This document shows, one piece after another, positions 1 to 10,995 of a stretch of DNA of 64,000 nucleotides (position 1 is its first letter; every line of letters starts with the position of its first letter). This stretch comes from Erinaceus europaeus (Eukaryota > Chordata > Mammalia > Eulipotyphla > Erinaceidae). Location: contig NC_080164.1 in the NCBI RefSeq assembly GCF_950295315.1, positions 113,466,390 to 113,530,389 on the forward strand. Direction: 5' to 3'. The notes under the pieces were generated by a model. That model was not told the origin of the DNA. It made no database searches and saw only the letters and a program-made list of their open reading frames with translations. The position numbers were made by a program, and so were the translations under genes.

Positions 1-18
1 GAGTACCAAGCAGTTTTG

Positions 19-260
19 GATGTGAGGGTGATCTGGCTGTGACATCTGTCACCCCATTGATCACCAGGGTTGATTCAGCTGATCTGGCTAGCTAGGCGGG
101 TGTCCTCTTCCTCCCTCACCGCTCCATGTGTGTCCCTCCAGAAGCTGTGCATTAGGTCAAAGAGGACGACCTTCCCAGAATAGAGAAGGACCTATCTTCA
201 GTCAAGGGTATACAAGTAGCTGTGCTCTCCTGCTAGATTCTCCAAACAAGCTCTCAAGGT
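19..260 (+). pseudogene. RN7SK: 7SK snRNA retropseudogene, 3'-truncated and tailless
   Basis: Matches the 5' roughly 244 nt of 7SK snRNA, starting at its GGATGTGAGGG-type 5' end (the first G at 18 is shared with the duplication) and stopping at the AAGGTCC motif, about 85 nt short of the 3' end. Many differences from the remembered sequence are CpG to TpG or CpA, as expected of methylated decay. It is flanked by the 13-bp direct repeat CCAAGCAGTTTTG (6-18 and 261-273), which occurs once in intact L1 copies. There is no A-tail. A functional gene is excluded by the truncation. Confidence 0.92.
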
Positions 261-1447
261 CCAAGCAGTTTTGATGACAATGTCCCTATAATACAATTTG
301 AGATCTGGGAGTGTGATGCCTTCTGTTCTGTTCTTTTTTCTCAAGATTGTTTTGGCAATTCTAGGTCTTTTCTGGTTCCAGATAAACATTTGTAGCATTC
401 GTTCTATTCTCCAAAAAAATGTGGTTGGGACCTTGATGGGGATAGCATTAAATTTGTGTATGGCTCTGGGTAGTATATTCATTTTGATGATGTGAATTCT
501 TCCAACCCATGAACATGGAATATCTTTCCACTTCTTTGTGTCTTTTTCAATTTCCTTGAGTAGTGACTCATAATTTTCAGTGTACAAATCTTTTATTTCT
601 TTGGTTAGGTTTATTACTAGATATTTTATTGTTTTTATTGCTATAGTAAAAGGAATTGATTTCTGGATTTCAACTTCTTCTACCTCAGAGTTTGCACAGA
701 GGAATGCCACTGACTTTTGAATGTTAATTTTGTAGCCTGACCCCTTCCTGTATTGCCTGATGATTTCCAAAAGCTTCTTGCTGGATTCCTTAGATTTTTC
801 TATATATATACTATCATGTCATCTGCAAATAGGGAGAGTTTGACTTCTTCTCTTCCAATCTGTATCCCTTTAATTCCTTTCTCCTGCCTGATTGCTATGG
901 CAAGAACTTCTAAACTATGTTGAACAGTATTGGTGATCGTGGGCAGCTCTGTCTAGTACCTGATCTGAGGGGAAATGATTCCAGTTTTTCACCATTGAGT
1001 ATGATGTTGGCTATAGGTTTGCTATATATAGACTCCACTATCTTCAGGAATTTTCCATCTATTCCCATTTTTTGTAGTGTTTTGATCATAAAGGGATGTT
1101 GTATTTTGTCAAAGGCTTTCTCTGCATCTATTGATATGACCATGTGGTTTTTGGTCTTGCTTTTATTGATGTTGTGGATCACGTTGATTGATTTACATAT
1201 ATTAAACTACCCTTGCATCCCTGAGGTAAACTCCCTTTGGTCATGATGAACAATCTTTTTAATATACTGCTGTATGCAATTGCCTAGAGTTTTGTTCAAT
1301 ATTTTAACATCTATGTTCATGAGAGATATTGGTCCATAGTTTTCTATTTTGGTTGTTTCCCTGTCTGCTTTTGATATCAAGAGTGATGTTGGCTTCATAG
1401 AAGCTGGAAGGGAGTATTCCAGTGTCTTCAATCTTCTGGAAGACTTT

Positions 1448-2186
1448 ATTGATTTTATTTATTTATTTTAAAAAGGAGACATTGACAAAACCATAGCATA
1501 AGAGGGGTACAACTCCACACAGTTCCCACCATCAGACCTCCGTATCTCATCCCCTCCTATTCTTTATCCCTCTGGGAGTATGGATCCAAGTTCATTGTGG
1601 GATGCAGAAGGTGGAAGGCCTGGCTTCTGTAATTGCTTCCCCACTGAATATGGGTGTTGACTGCTCGATTCAGGACACATTGGTGAGGTTGTCTGTCCAG
1701 GGAAATTTGGTTGGTATCATGCTGGCATCTGGAAACTGGTGGCTGAAAAGAGAGTTAACATACAAAGCCAAACAAATTGTAGAACAGTCATGGATCTAAA
1801 GGTTGGAATAGTACAGATGAACTGTTGGGGGTTACTCACTGCAGACTATTGTGTACTTTTGCTTTCAGGTATATATTTTGACCTAGTTTATGGATACATG
1901 AGAACATATGTTCTGTCTCACGGGACCGGTCTATATCTAGGTTTTGGGACTTTGTTAGGAAGTGAACTGCCTGGAATGGAACTAGAGAATACTATGAAAG
2001 GAAAGGTCTCACTTGAATTATGAAGCTGAAGGGTTGTCATTCTACACCTGAAGTCTCTGGACACAGTCTGAATTGAAGCATGCTTAGGTGGTACTCATTG
2101 CATTGATTAGGTTGGGATTTGCGGATACAATATTATTTGGTATGAATTAAGAGAAGCATGCAGGAAAGGGCGCCCCACCATAAGGC
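1448..2186 (-). mobile_element. Long-3'UTR L1 end inserted in L1-A ORF2
   Basis: 5'-truncated L1 end made only of the long 3'UTR; its A-tail faces left (T-rich at 1450-1470). Flanked by the duplicated target CTGGAAGACTTT (1436-1447 and 2187-2198), present once in L1-B at the same place. The insertion is therefore younger than L1-A. Confidence 0.92.
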
Positions 2187-3651
2187 CTGGAAGACTTTTA
2201 AAAGTAGAGGTATTAGTTCTTCTTTGAAGGTTTTATAGAATTCATTTGTATAACTATCTGGTCCAGAACTTTATTTTGGGAAGATTTTTGATAACTTTCA
2301 ATTTCATTAGTTGTGATGGGCCTGTTCATATTATCTAATTCCTCTTTATTTAATTTTCAAGGTTCATAGATATCTAGGAAATAATCCATTTCTTCCAGGT
2401 TCTCTAGTTTGGTGGCATATAGTTGTTCATAGAAGCCTAGCATGATATGTTGAATTTCTGCGGTGTCTGTTGTGATATCTCCTCTTTCATTTAGTATCTG
2501 ATTTATTTGGGTCTTCTTTCTTTTTTGTTTTGTGAGTCTGGCAAAAGGTTTGTTGATTTTGTTCACTCTTTCGAAGAACCAACATTTACTTCATTGATCT
2601 TTTGTATGGTTTTCTTATTTTCACTGTTATTGATTTCTGCCCTAACTTTAGTGATTTCTGTTCTTCTGGTTGCTTTAGGGTTCCTTTGTTCTTCTTCTAG
2701 GTCTTTAAGATGTGTAATCAGGCTGTTTATTTGTGCTTTTTCTTGTTTCCTAATGTGTGCTTGTATAGCTATGAACTTCCCTCTCAGTACTGCCTTAGCT
2801 GTGTCCCAAATATTTTGATAGCTTGTGTCTTCATTTTCATTGAACTCATTTTGATTTCTTCCTTTATTTCCTCCTTGACCCAGTAGTTGTTAAGTAGTGT
2901 ACTGTTGAAATTCTGCACTTTGGGCCTATTACTAATCTTTTGTTGATTGTTAAGTGTTAGTTTCATTCCACTGTGGTCTGAGAAGATGCTTGGGATGATT
3001 TCAATGCTCTTGAATTTTCTGATGCTGTCTTTGTGGCCTAACATATGGTCTCTCCTTGAGAATGACCCATGTGGACTCGAGTAAAATGTGTATTCCAGTT
3101 TCTTGGGGTGAATGATTCTGAAAATGTCCAATAGTTCTAGCTTATCTATCTCTTCATTTAGCTCCCTCTTGTCTTTATTGATTTTCTGCCTAGATGATCT
3201 GTCAAGTTGAGAGAGTAGGGTGTTGAAGTCCCCTACTATGACTGTGTTGCTGTTAATATATTGCTATAGCTCTTTCAGTAGATGTTTGATATATTTAGAT
3301 GGCTTCTTATTGGGAGCATAGATGTTAATAATTGTTAAGTCCTTTTGATTGACTTATCCTCTGAGCATAAATTAATGTCCATCCCTATATTTTTAAATTT
3401 TATTGATGTTAAAGTCTATCATGTCAGATATGAGAATAGCTGTTCCTGCCCTTTTTTGTGGGCCATTGACTTGTATGATAGTTTTCCATCCTTTCACTTT
3501 GAGTCTGTGTTTATCTTGGTGAGCTAGGTAGAGCTCCTGTAGAGGGTATATTGTTGGGTTGTGTTCTCTGATCCATCTTCATACTCTGTGCCTTTTTAAT
3601 ACGTGAATTCATGCCATTGACATTTATTGATATCAAAGATTGAAGATATTT

Positions 3652-4297
3652 CTTTTTATTTAAGAAAGGAGACATTAACAAAACCATAGAATAAGAGGGG
3701 TACAGTTTTGCACAATTCCCACAACCCGATCTTCATATCCCATCCCCTCCCCCTGATAGCCTTCCCATTCTCTATCTCTCTGGGAGTATAGATCCAGGGT
3801 TGTTGTGGGTTGCAGAGGGTGGAAGGTCTGGCTTCTGTAGTTGCTTCCCCGCTGAACATGGGCATTGACTGGTCGGTCCATACTCCCAGTCTGCCTCTCT
3901 CTTTCCCTAGTAGGGTGGGTCTCTGGGGAAGCAGAGCTCCAGTACACATTGTCAGCATCCAGAACCTGGTGGCTGAAAAGAGAGTTAACATACAAAGCCA
4001 AACAAATTGTTCAACCATCAAGGACCTAAAGACTGGAATAGTGCAGATAAAGTGTTGGGGGGTATTCTCTGCATGCTCTTGTGTACTTCTGCTTTCAGGT
4101 ATATATTTTTCCCCTAGTTTATGGGCACGTGTGAACCTATGGTCTATCTCAGGGGACCTGGACTATATCTAGGTGGCTTCAGGTGTGGAATGACAACCCT
4201 TCAGCTTCATCACTCGGGTGAGACCTTTCCTTTCAAAGTATTCTCTAATTCCATTCCAGGTGGTCCACTCCCCAATAAAGTCCCCAAACCTAGATAT
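3652..4297 (-). mobile_element. Long-3'UTR L1 end inserted at L1-A ORF2 start
   Basis: Second long-3'UTR end in L1-A, about 646 bp. The 15-bp duplication AGATTGAAGATATTT flanks it (3637-3651 and 4298-4312); L1-B has this target once. The minus strand has overlapping open frames of 121 and 108 codons related to the frame at 52101-52544. Confidence 0.93.
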
Positions 4298-4377
4298 AGA
4301 TTGAAGATATTTTAACGCCATTCTTGTAGATTTTTAGAGTGTTCTGATATATGTCATATGTATGGTGGTCTGACTGT

Positions 4378-5332
4378 TTATAGGAAAACTTTCAGAACTT
4401 CTTTCAGGGCAGGCTTGGTGAAAGTTGATTCTTTCAGCTGTTGCTTGTCTGAGAAGGTTTTATTCCTCCCTCTAGTCTGAATGACAGTCTAACAGGATAC
4501 AGTATTCTTGGCTGAAAGCCTTTCTCATTGAGCACTCGATAGATATCTTGCCATCTCTTCTGAGTTTGTATGGAGAAGTCTGCTTCTAATCTTATGGGTT
4601 TTCCTCTATAGGTGACTCTTTGTTTTTCTCTTGCAGCCTTCAGAATCCTTTCTTTATCCTTATTCCTTTCCATTCTAAATATGATATGTCTTGGTGTCTT
4701 TAAGTCTGGGTTAATTCTGTTTGCCACCCTCTGGGATTCTTGAACCTTTATGTCTTTTATGTTATTTAGACTAGAGAAGTTCTCAGCTATTATTTCCTGA
4801 AGAATACTTTCCTCCCCTCCCTCTCTTTCTTCCTCTCATAAGCCAATAATGCATATATTATTTCTTTTCAAGTCATCCCATAGGTCTCTGTTGTTGTTGT
4901 CAGTATCTCTTAATCTCTTTTTGATATCTCTTACTTCTTTTTTAGTTGTCTCCAATTCGTCCTCGATCTTGCTAATTCCGTCTTCAGCCTCATTAATTCT
5001 ATTCTCTCTCCCCTCTATTGTTTTCTGGAGTTCATCTGTTTTATTTCCCTGTTCTCTTGCTTGTTCAGCTAGTTGTTTTCTTAGCTCAGCTATTTCAGCT
5101 TTCAGCTCTCTAATAACCTTGAGATAATTAGTGTTTTCTTCCAGAGTCTCATTTGTTGTTTCTGCATTTATGGTGACAATTCTTTCAAACTCTTTACTCA
5201 CTCCTGTAATTATTTCCTTAAATAGTGTTTGGATGTTGACCTCATTATTTGGTGCTTCACCCTTTTGGGGGCCTTAGCTGGACTCTTGTCATGGTTCATT
5301 TCTCCAATATTTCTTCTTGTTGTTTTAACCAT
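4378..5332 (-). pseudogene. L1-A ORF1 (RNA-binding protein) remnant
   Basis: Degraded ORF1. The largest open piece (4836-5201) has a heptad-rich coiled coil (VIRELKAEIAELRKQL onward) and runs into the RRM start NNICIIGL. A second piece (4434-4727) covers RHIIFRMERNKDKERILKAA and the C-terminal domain. It lacks the full N-terminus in frame and is split by at least one stop or frameshift. Compared with the intact ORF1 of L1-B (324 residues), the fragments match throughout, so this is the same lineage. Confidence 0.88.
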
Positions 5333-6054
5333 TCTATAGAATATGTTATGATGTTCCTCTCTCAGTTCTTTTCAAATTACTGATCACTCTTGCCTGGATT
5401 GACTTGTGTCTAATAATTAAAAGATTTAATTTCCACAGTTGTGGAAATTGGCAGTTATTTCAATATTATTTTATTCCCTGAGTTAAAGCACAGTGGTTTA
5501 AAAGCCTCTTTTGTTCTTTTTTTTCCCCCTGTAGGCTATGGGCTTTTAAACTATAAGTAGGCTTCTTAGCTTAATCCCTCATTCCTGACCAAGAGATAAA
5601 GCAGGGTGGGAAGAGATAATACAGTGGTTTTGCAAACAGACTCTCATACTCCAAAGGTCCAAAGCTCTGGGTTCAATTCAGCTTCTTTGTCAAGGTGAGC
5701 AGCACTGCTGGTTCCTGTGAGTTTCTAAACAAGTCCTGTTTATAGTCTGTAGGTTCTGAGGCAACTATTCACTATGTTCTCATCAGGAGAACAACGTAGA
5801 AAGGCTCCCACCACACAGCCCCACTTCTAGGCCATCAAGGTGTAGGTCTTTTCCTAAGTTTCCTGGTCAGTTTTCTGTCCCCAGGTGTCAGCACAGGGCC
5901 TCCTCACTGCTGCTCCAGCCTCTGAGGGCAGTAGCAATGGAGAATCACAGTTGTGTTTGGTGAGTTTTAAGTGAGTCCTCTCCTCCCTTCAGCAGTCTTT
6001 TTTTGGTAAAACAGAGTGGAGGTGGTGCCTCAACCGGTAAATGGCTGGACTGTT
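5333..6054 (-). promoter_or_regulatory. L1-A 5'UTR (internal promoter region, decayed)
   Basis: Sequence upstream of the ORF1 start that aligns with the 5'UTR of L1-B (39414 onward) over shared blocks such as CCCCCTGTAGGCTATG, ACCAAGAGATAAAGCAGGGT and GGTAGTAGCAATGGAGA or close variants. L1 5'UTRs hold the RNA polymerase II promoter; that role is family knowledge, not visible here. The block 5615-5700 resembles the ErC SINE in antisense (see findings). The copy in L1-A is longer here than in L1-B, which lacks part of this block. Confidence 0.7.
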
Positions 6055-6085
6055 ATGCATAACCATTATGCTATCTATCCTAGCC
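6055..6085 (-). mobile_element. Possible ErC tail scrap at the L1-A 5' end
   Basis: Contains GCATAACCATTATGCTATCTA, the signature of the ErC head read in antisense. It sits where L1-A loses similarity to L1-B, so it may be flanking sequence or part of a variant 5'UTR. The fragment is too short to decide. Confidence 0.4.
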
Positions 6086-6203
6086 CTACTTTAGGTTTTT
6101 CTATGTATACTATCATATTATCTGCAAATAGTGAGAGTTTCACTCCTTTTCTTCATATCTGTATTCCTTTAATTCCTTGCCAGATTGCTAGAAGTATTTT
6201 CTG
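6086..6203 (-). mobile_element. L1 ORF2 scrap (RT active-site segment)
   Basis: About 118 bp matching L1-B 36240-36360, the stretch encoding the FADD-like reverse transcriptase motif. Here the reverse complement reads LFADNMIVY, so the second Asp of the motif is lost. Both ends are cut; no duplication was found. Confidence 0.75.
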
Positions 6204-6235
6204 AGGGGTGAGGAAGCTGGAGTATTTTTTATTTA

Positions 6236-8024
6236 GTTATGATTATTTTTTATTTATTTAAAAAAGGAGACATTAACAAAATTGTAGGATAAGAGGGGTA
6301 CAGCTCCACACAATTCCCACCATCAGATCTCCATATCCCATACCCTCCCCTGATAGCTTTCCCATTCTTTATCCTTCTGGGAGTATGGACCCAAGGTCAT
6401 TGTGGGATACAGAAGGTGGAAGGTCTGGCTTCTGTAATTGCTTCCCCACTGAACATGGGCATTGACTGATCATGGGGACTGATCCATACTCCCAGCCTGC
6501 CTCTCTCTTTCCCTAGTAGGGTGGGTCTCTGGGGAAGCGGAGCTCCAGGACACATTGGTGGGGTCATCTGTCCAGGGAAGTCTGGTTGTCATCATGCTGG
6601 CATCTGGAACCTGGTGGCTGAAAAGAGAGTTAACATACAAAGCCAAAAAAATTGTTGAACAATAATGGACCTAAAGGCTGGAATAGTACAGATGAAGTGT
6701 TGTGGGGGGCACTCACTATAAACTATTCTATACTTTTGCTTGCAGGTATATATTTTGCCCTAGTTTATGGATACGTGTGAACATATGCTCTATCTCACGG
6801 GACCTGGTCTGTATCTAGGTTTTGGACTTTGTTAGGAAGTGAACCACCTGGAATGGAACTAGAGAATGCTATGAAAGGAAAGGTCTCACCCGAGTAATGA
6901 AGCTGAAGGGTTGTCATTCCATACCTGAAGTCTCTGGACACAGTCTGAAGTGAAGCATGTTGAGGTGGCACTTGTTGCGTTGATTAGGTTGTGATTGGCG
7001 GATGCAATATTATTTGGTATGAATTGAGAGAAGCATGCAGCAAAGTGCACCCCACCCTAAAGTTCCAGGACTGGGGGAAATATAGGCTCTATAGTGGAAA
7101 TGTGAGGTTCAAGAAGACAATATATAGTTATTGTTATCATCACATTATTTAGTAATTTGGCTAACTTTGAAAAGCCCCTTTGTTAGAATTTGCTGTACAA
7201 TACCCAACATCTTGTATATAGCTGTGCCACCGGTTGCTTCTGTTCTTCCTGGTCTAGGCTTTTGAGAGAGTCAACATATCAAAGACTCAGTCTATGCATT
7301 AAAAAGATTCAGTATGTGCTTTAAAATTTTTGAGACATACAATCAATTTTCCCCTCTCATATTAATTAAATAGTGATTTATATGACTACAAATTAATAGG
7401 AGTGTACTTAAACACCATTCTCTCCACCAAAAGACTGTGTTCTATCCTACCCACCCCCCCCCCCGTCCCCCTGCTACCCCAGGAAGGTGAATATCCTCCC
7501 TCACCTTTACCCCAGTGTTTTTACTTTGGTGCCCTACTCCAAATTTAGTCAAATCCTGATTTTAGTCAACACAATTCATAATAGCTATAAACATAGGTGT
7601 ACAAATATATTTTTGGTTGGATGTTATGGAGTCCTTGGGGTATATCCCCAAGAGAGGAATTACTGGGTTATATGGAAGGTCCATGTCTAGCCTTGTGAGA
7701 GTTCTCCAGACTGCTCTCCACAGAGACTGGACCAATTTATATTCCCACCAGCAGTGCAGGAGGTTTCCTCACAGCCTCTCCAGCATTTGTTGCTGCTGTC
7801 CTTTTTGATGTATGCCATTCTCACAGGAGTGAGGTGGTATCTCAATGTTGTCTTTATTTGCATTTCTCTGACAATCAGCGACCTGAAGCAGTTTTTCATG
7901 TTTGTTAGCCTTTTGGATCTCCTCTGGAGTGAATGTTCTGTTCATATCCTCTGCCCATTTTTGGATGGGGTCATTTTCTTTTCTGTTGCTAAGTTTGCTG
8001 AGTTATTTGTATATTTTGGTGATT
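6236..8024 (-). mobile_element. L1-C: 5'-truncated L1 with long 3'UTR
   Basis: T-rich tail near 6236-6262, long 3'UTR to about 7550, then ORF2 C-terminal sequence (7587-8024) with [14 protein letters not shown] residues. Compared with L1-E it lacks about 250 bp around the ORF2 stop and carries a 17-bp inverted block at 7570-7586. A poly-C run lies at 7452-7463. Confidence 0.9.
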
Positions 8025-8680
8025 TGTAGTATTTATTGACCAGCTGCCGTTCCTCACTGCCCGAGGGCTCCTCTGAGGGTGTATAGTTCCCTGACACTTT
8101 TAGCTTGCCCATTTAATACTGAACAAGTCCTTCATCTAGGGAAATGCAGCTGCCTGATGTGGGAAAACTTCAGTGTGAGGAACTATCTGCTGGAACTGCA
8201 TGTGAGTTCCAGTGTGGGGCTGAGCAGCCAGGGTGGGGTGTGTCAGTAGTGCTGTCTATTGATAAAAGGATATCTTTGAATTCCCTTGACTGTGTCAGGA
8301 TCCTCTGCTCTGTGGTTACACAGCCTCCCAGCTCTCCATTATAAAGCTTACCGCGTCATAGAGGCTGTATGCTCTTTCTCTGGGTCTGTGCCCTCCAGGC
8401 AGGCAGGAGGCAGTGCTCATGCTGTTCATGGTGCTATCTTCAAGCCCAGATGATCAGTAAATGTATTTATTAGACAAAGGAAAGGTTCCCAAAACATTAT
8501 AAGATTATTATTATAGCTACCTTTGGTGTCTTCTATAAGAAATGAGTTTGCAATGCAGAGAAAAATATAGCTGAACTCATTTTAAGACAAAGTCAGGAAG
8601 TACTTAGTTTTAATTGATCTGAATAGTAATTTTGACTTTGACAACTTTATGATCTAAGAGAAAAGGCTGAAATTATATAT
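8025..8680. other. Unassigned sequence, candidate old element at 8038-8462
   Basis: No gene recognised. The block 8038-8462 is G+C-richer than its surroundings, is flanked by the 9-bp direct repeat GTATTTATT (8029-8037 and 8463-8471) and has a TATAAAG box near 8341. It could be an old LTR or host sequence; no TG...CA ends were found. Confidence 0.3.
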
Positions 8681-8820
8681 ATTTGGGTGGGGGTAGGTAG
8701 CATAATGGTTACGCAAAGAGAAAAGAGAATCTCATACCTGAATCTCCAAGGTCCCAGGTTTAATTTCTTGTGCCACCATAAACCAGAGCTGAGCAGTGCT
8801 CTATGGTAAAGAAAAAATAT
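8681..8820 (+). mobile_element. ErC SINE
   Basis: Starts with GTAGGTAGCATAATGGTTACGC and ends AGAGCTGAGCAGTGCTCTATGG, followed by an A/T-rich tail. The head is the tRNA-like part of the family. Moderately diverged. Confidence 0.85.
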
Positions 8821-8859
8821 ATATATATTGAGTAAGATGCAAATAAGATATAGTAAGAA

Positions 8860-9446
8860 ATTAGTTGTATTTGAAGTCTCTCCTACTGGTTCTGTTTGTG
8901 AAGTTACTTATTAAAATTTCCCAGAGGGAGAGAATTCAGCAATTTTAGATGGTCTGTGACTATAAGGGGGTAATGTGGGAGAGATGCCAGTAGGTGGCGA
9001 TATTTAGCACAACTGGGTCTTTTTAAAAATTTGAATTGTGTAAACTGAGTTCACATTAATCTCAACATTAGATTAGTTAGATTAGTTTCTTAAAGATTGA
9101 TAGGATTTTTAGCATCAGACAAACCCCATGCATAAACAAAGAAGTCAGAAGGAGATGCAGTCTTTCAAAAATACACAGTTGGCAACCAATAACCTGGGGG
9201 AAAAATACACAAAAATGATGGTTAATTCCAAGTAGATCATAAGCCCTGTTGAGACCTGGATTTTCTAGTTCTGAAAGACTATTCTTAACATGTAAATAGG
9301 CCAGGAAAAATTCAGATATAATGGATAGTTTTTGTTACAGGGTCAAAAGTTGTTTGAATTTATAGTTTTGAGATGAATTAGCAATGCTAGATTTAGCTTT
9401 GAGAACTGTCACACATGACTGCAAATTGCTACATTTAAAGACAAAT
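8860..9446. other. No gene seen; AT-rich unassigned sequence
   Basis: Low-complexity-poor, AT-rich sequence with no long frame, no recognised repeat and no RNA gene. It is the target into which L1-D inserted. Confidence 0.6.
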
Positions 9447-9461
9447 CACAAAGCAATTTCT

Positions 9462-10980
9462 TTTTTTTAAGTATTTATTTTATATTTTATTTTATTTTAT
9501 TTTAAATAATTTATTTCTTTATTGGGGAATTAATGTTTTACATTCAACAGTAAATACAATAGTTTGTACATGCATAACATTCCCCAGATCCCCCTTTAAC
9601 AATACAACCCCCACTATGTCATTTATCATCTTTCATGGACCTGTATTCTCCCCACCCACCCACCCACCCCAGAGTCTTTTACTTTGGTGCAATATGCCAA
9701 TTCCATTTCAGGTTCTACTTGTGTTTTCTTTTCTAATCTTGTTTTTCAACTTCGGCCTGAGAGTGAGATCATCCCATATTCATCCTTCTGTTTCTGACTT
9801 ATTTCACTCAACATGAATTTTTCAAGGTCCATCCAAGATCGGCTGAAAACGGTGAAGTCACCATTTTTTACAGCTGAGTAGTATTCCATTGTGTATATAT
9901 ACCACAACTTGCTCAGCCACTCATCTGTTGTTGGACACCTGGGTTGCTTCCTGGTTTTGGCTATTACAAATTGTGCTGCCAAGAACATATGAGTACACAG
10001 ATCTTTTTGGATGGATGTGTTGGGTTCCTTAGGATATATCCCCAGGAGGGGAATTGCAGGGTCATAGGGTAGGTCCATTTCTAGCCTTCTAGAGTTCTCC
10101 AGACTGTTCTCCACAGAGGTTGGACCAATTGACATTCCTACCAGCAGTGCAGGAGGGTTCCTTTGACCCCACACCCTCTCCAGCATTTGCTGCTGTTACC
10201 TTTTCTGATGTATGACATTCTCACAGGAGTGAAGTGGTATCTCATTGTTGTTTTTATTTGCATTTCTCTGACAATCAGAGACTTGGAGCATTTTTTTCAT
10301 GTGTTTCTCGGCCTTGTGGATCTCTTCTGTGGTGAATATTCTGTCCAAGTCCTCCCCCCGTTTTTGGATGGGGTTATTTGTTGTCTTGTTGTTGAGTCTG
10401 GCAAGCTCTTTATATATTTTGGTTATTAGCCTCTTGTCTGATGTATGGCATGTAAGGATCTTCTCCCATTCTGTGAGGGGTCTCTTGGTTTGGGTAGTGG
10501 TTTCTTTTGCTGTGAAGAAGCTTTTTAATTTGATGTAGTCCTATAGGTTTATACTTGCCTTAGTCTTCCTTGTAATTGGATTCGTTTCATTGAAAATGTC
10601 TTTAAAGTTTATGCAGAATAAAGTTCTGCCAATATTTTCCTCTAAGTATCTGATAGTTTCTGGTCTAACATCCAAGTCCTTGATCCACTTGGAATTTACT
10701 TTTGTATTTGGTGAAATAGGGTGATTCAGTTTCATTCTTCTGCATGTTTCAACCCATTGTTTCCAACACCATTTGTTGAAGAGACTCTGCTTTCCCCATG
10801 TAATAGTCTGGGCCCCTTTGTCAAAGATGAGATGTCCATAGGTGTGGGGCCTCATTTCTGGGCTCTCAATTCTATTCCACTGGTCAGTGTGTCTGTTCAT
10901 GTTCCAGTACCAAGCAGTTTTGATGACAATGGCCCTATAATAGTTTGAGATCTGGGAGTGTGATGTCTCCGGTTCTGTTC
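9462..10980 (-). mobile_element. L1-D: 5'-truncated L1, short 3'UTR
   Basis: Minus-strand L1 with a 15-bp target duplication CACAAAGCAATTTCT (9447-9461 and 10981-10995). The 3'UTR is about 284 nt (9745-9462). ORF2 sequence runs from 10980 to the TGA at 9746-9748, interrupted by TAG at 10541-10543, the same codon as in L1-B. Very close to L1-B throughout, so this is a young subfamily. Confidence 0.95.
9746..10980 (-). pseudogene. L1-D ORF2 C-terminal fragment
   Basis: C-terminal part of ORF2: the segment after RT with [20 protein letters not shown] and [18 protein letters not shown] (about 10541-10940), then the Cys-rich end region with [20 protein letters not shown] (9746-10186). In-frame TAG at 10541-10543 and a frameshift before 10186 disable it. 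It ends DEYGMISLSGRS, a terminus also coded by the copy at 44287-45246. Confidence 0.9.
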
Positions 10981-10995
10981 CACAAAGCAATTTCT

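Larger units (their letters stand above)
1..4321 (-). pseudogene. L1-A ORF2 (endonuclease/reverse transcriptase) remnant
   Basis: Broken copy of L1 ORF2, which encodes the endonuclease and reverse transcriptase used for target-primed retrotransposition. The start corresponds to the ORF2 ATG of L1-B (4319-4321). Recognisable pieces are the endonuclease C-terminus with SDHSG (in 2784-3131), a connector (2357-2566), the RT palm with [13 protein letters not shown] (910-1182) and the region after the palm with [12 protein letters not shown] (198-770). The insertion at 3652-4297 splits the first codons and the one at 1448-2186 splits the RT domain. Several stops and frameshifts show long decay. Confidence 0.88.
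1..6054 (-). mobile_element. L1-A: near full-length L1 retrotransposon, interrupted
   Basis: An antisense L1 whose 3' end lies left of the window. Read on the minus strand it holds a 5'UTR (about 6054-5333), ORF1 (5332-4378) and ORF2 (from 4321 to the window edge). It aligns segment by segment with L1-B at 34363-40031. Three later insertions break it: a 7SK fragment (19-260), and two long-3'UTR L1 ends (1448-2186 and 3652-4297). Both reading frames carry stops and frameshifts, so this copy is dead. The 5' end is placed where similarity to L1-B fades. Confidence 0.93.
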
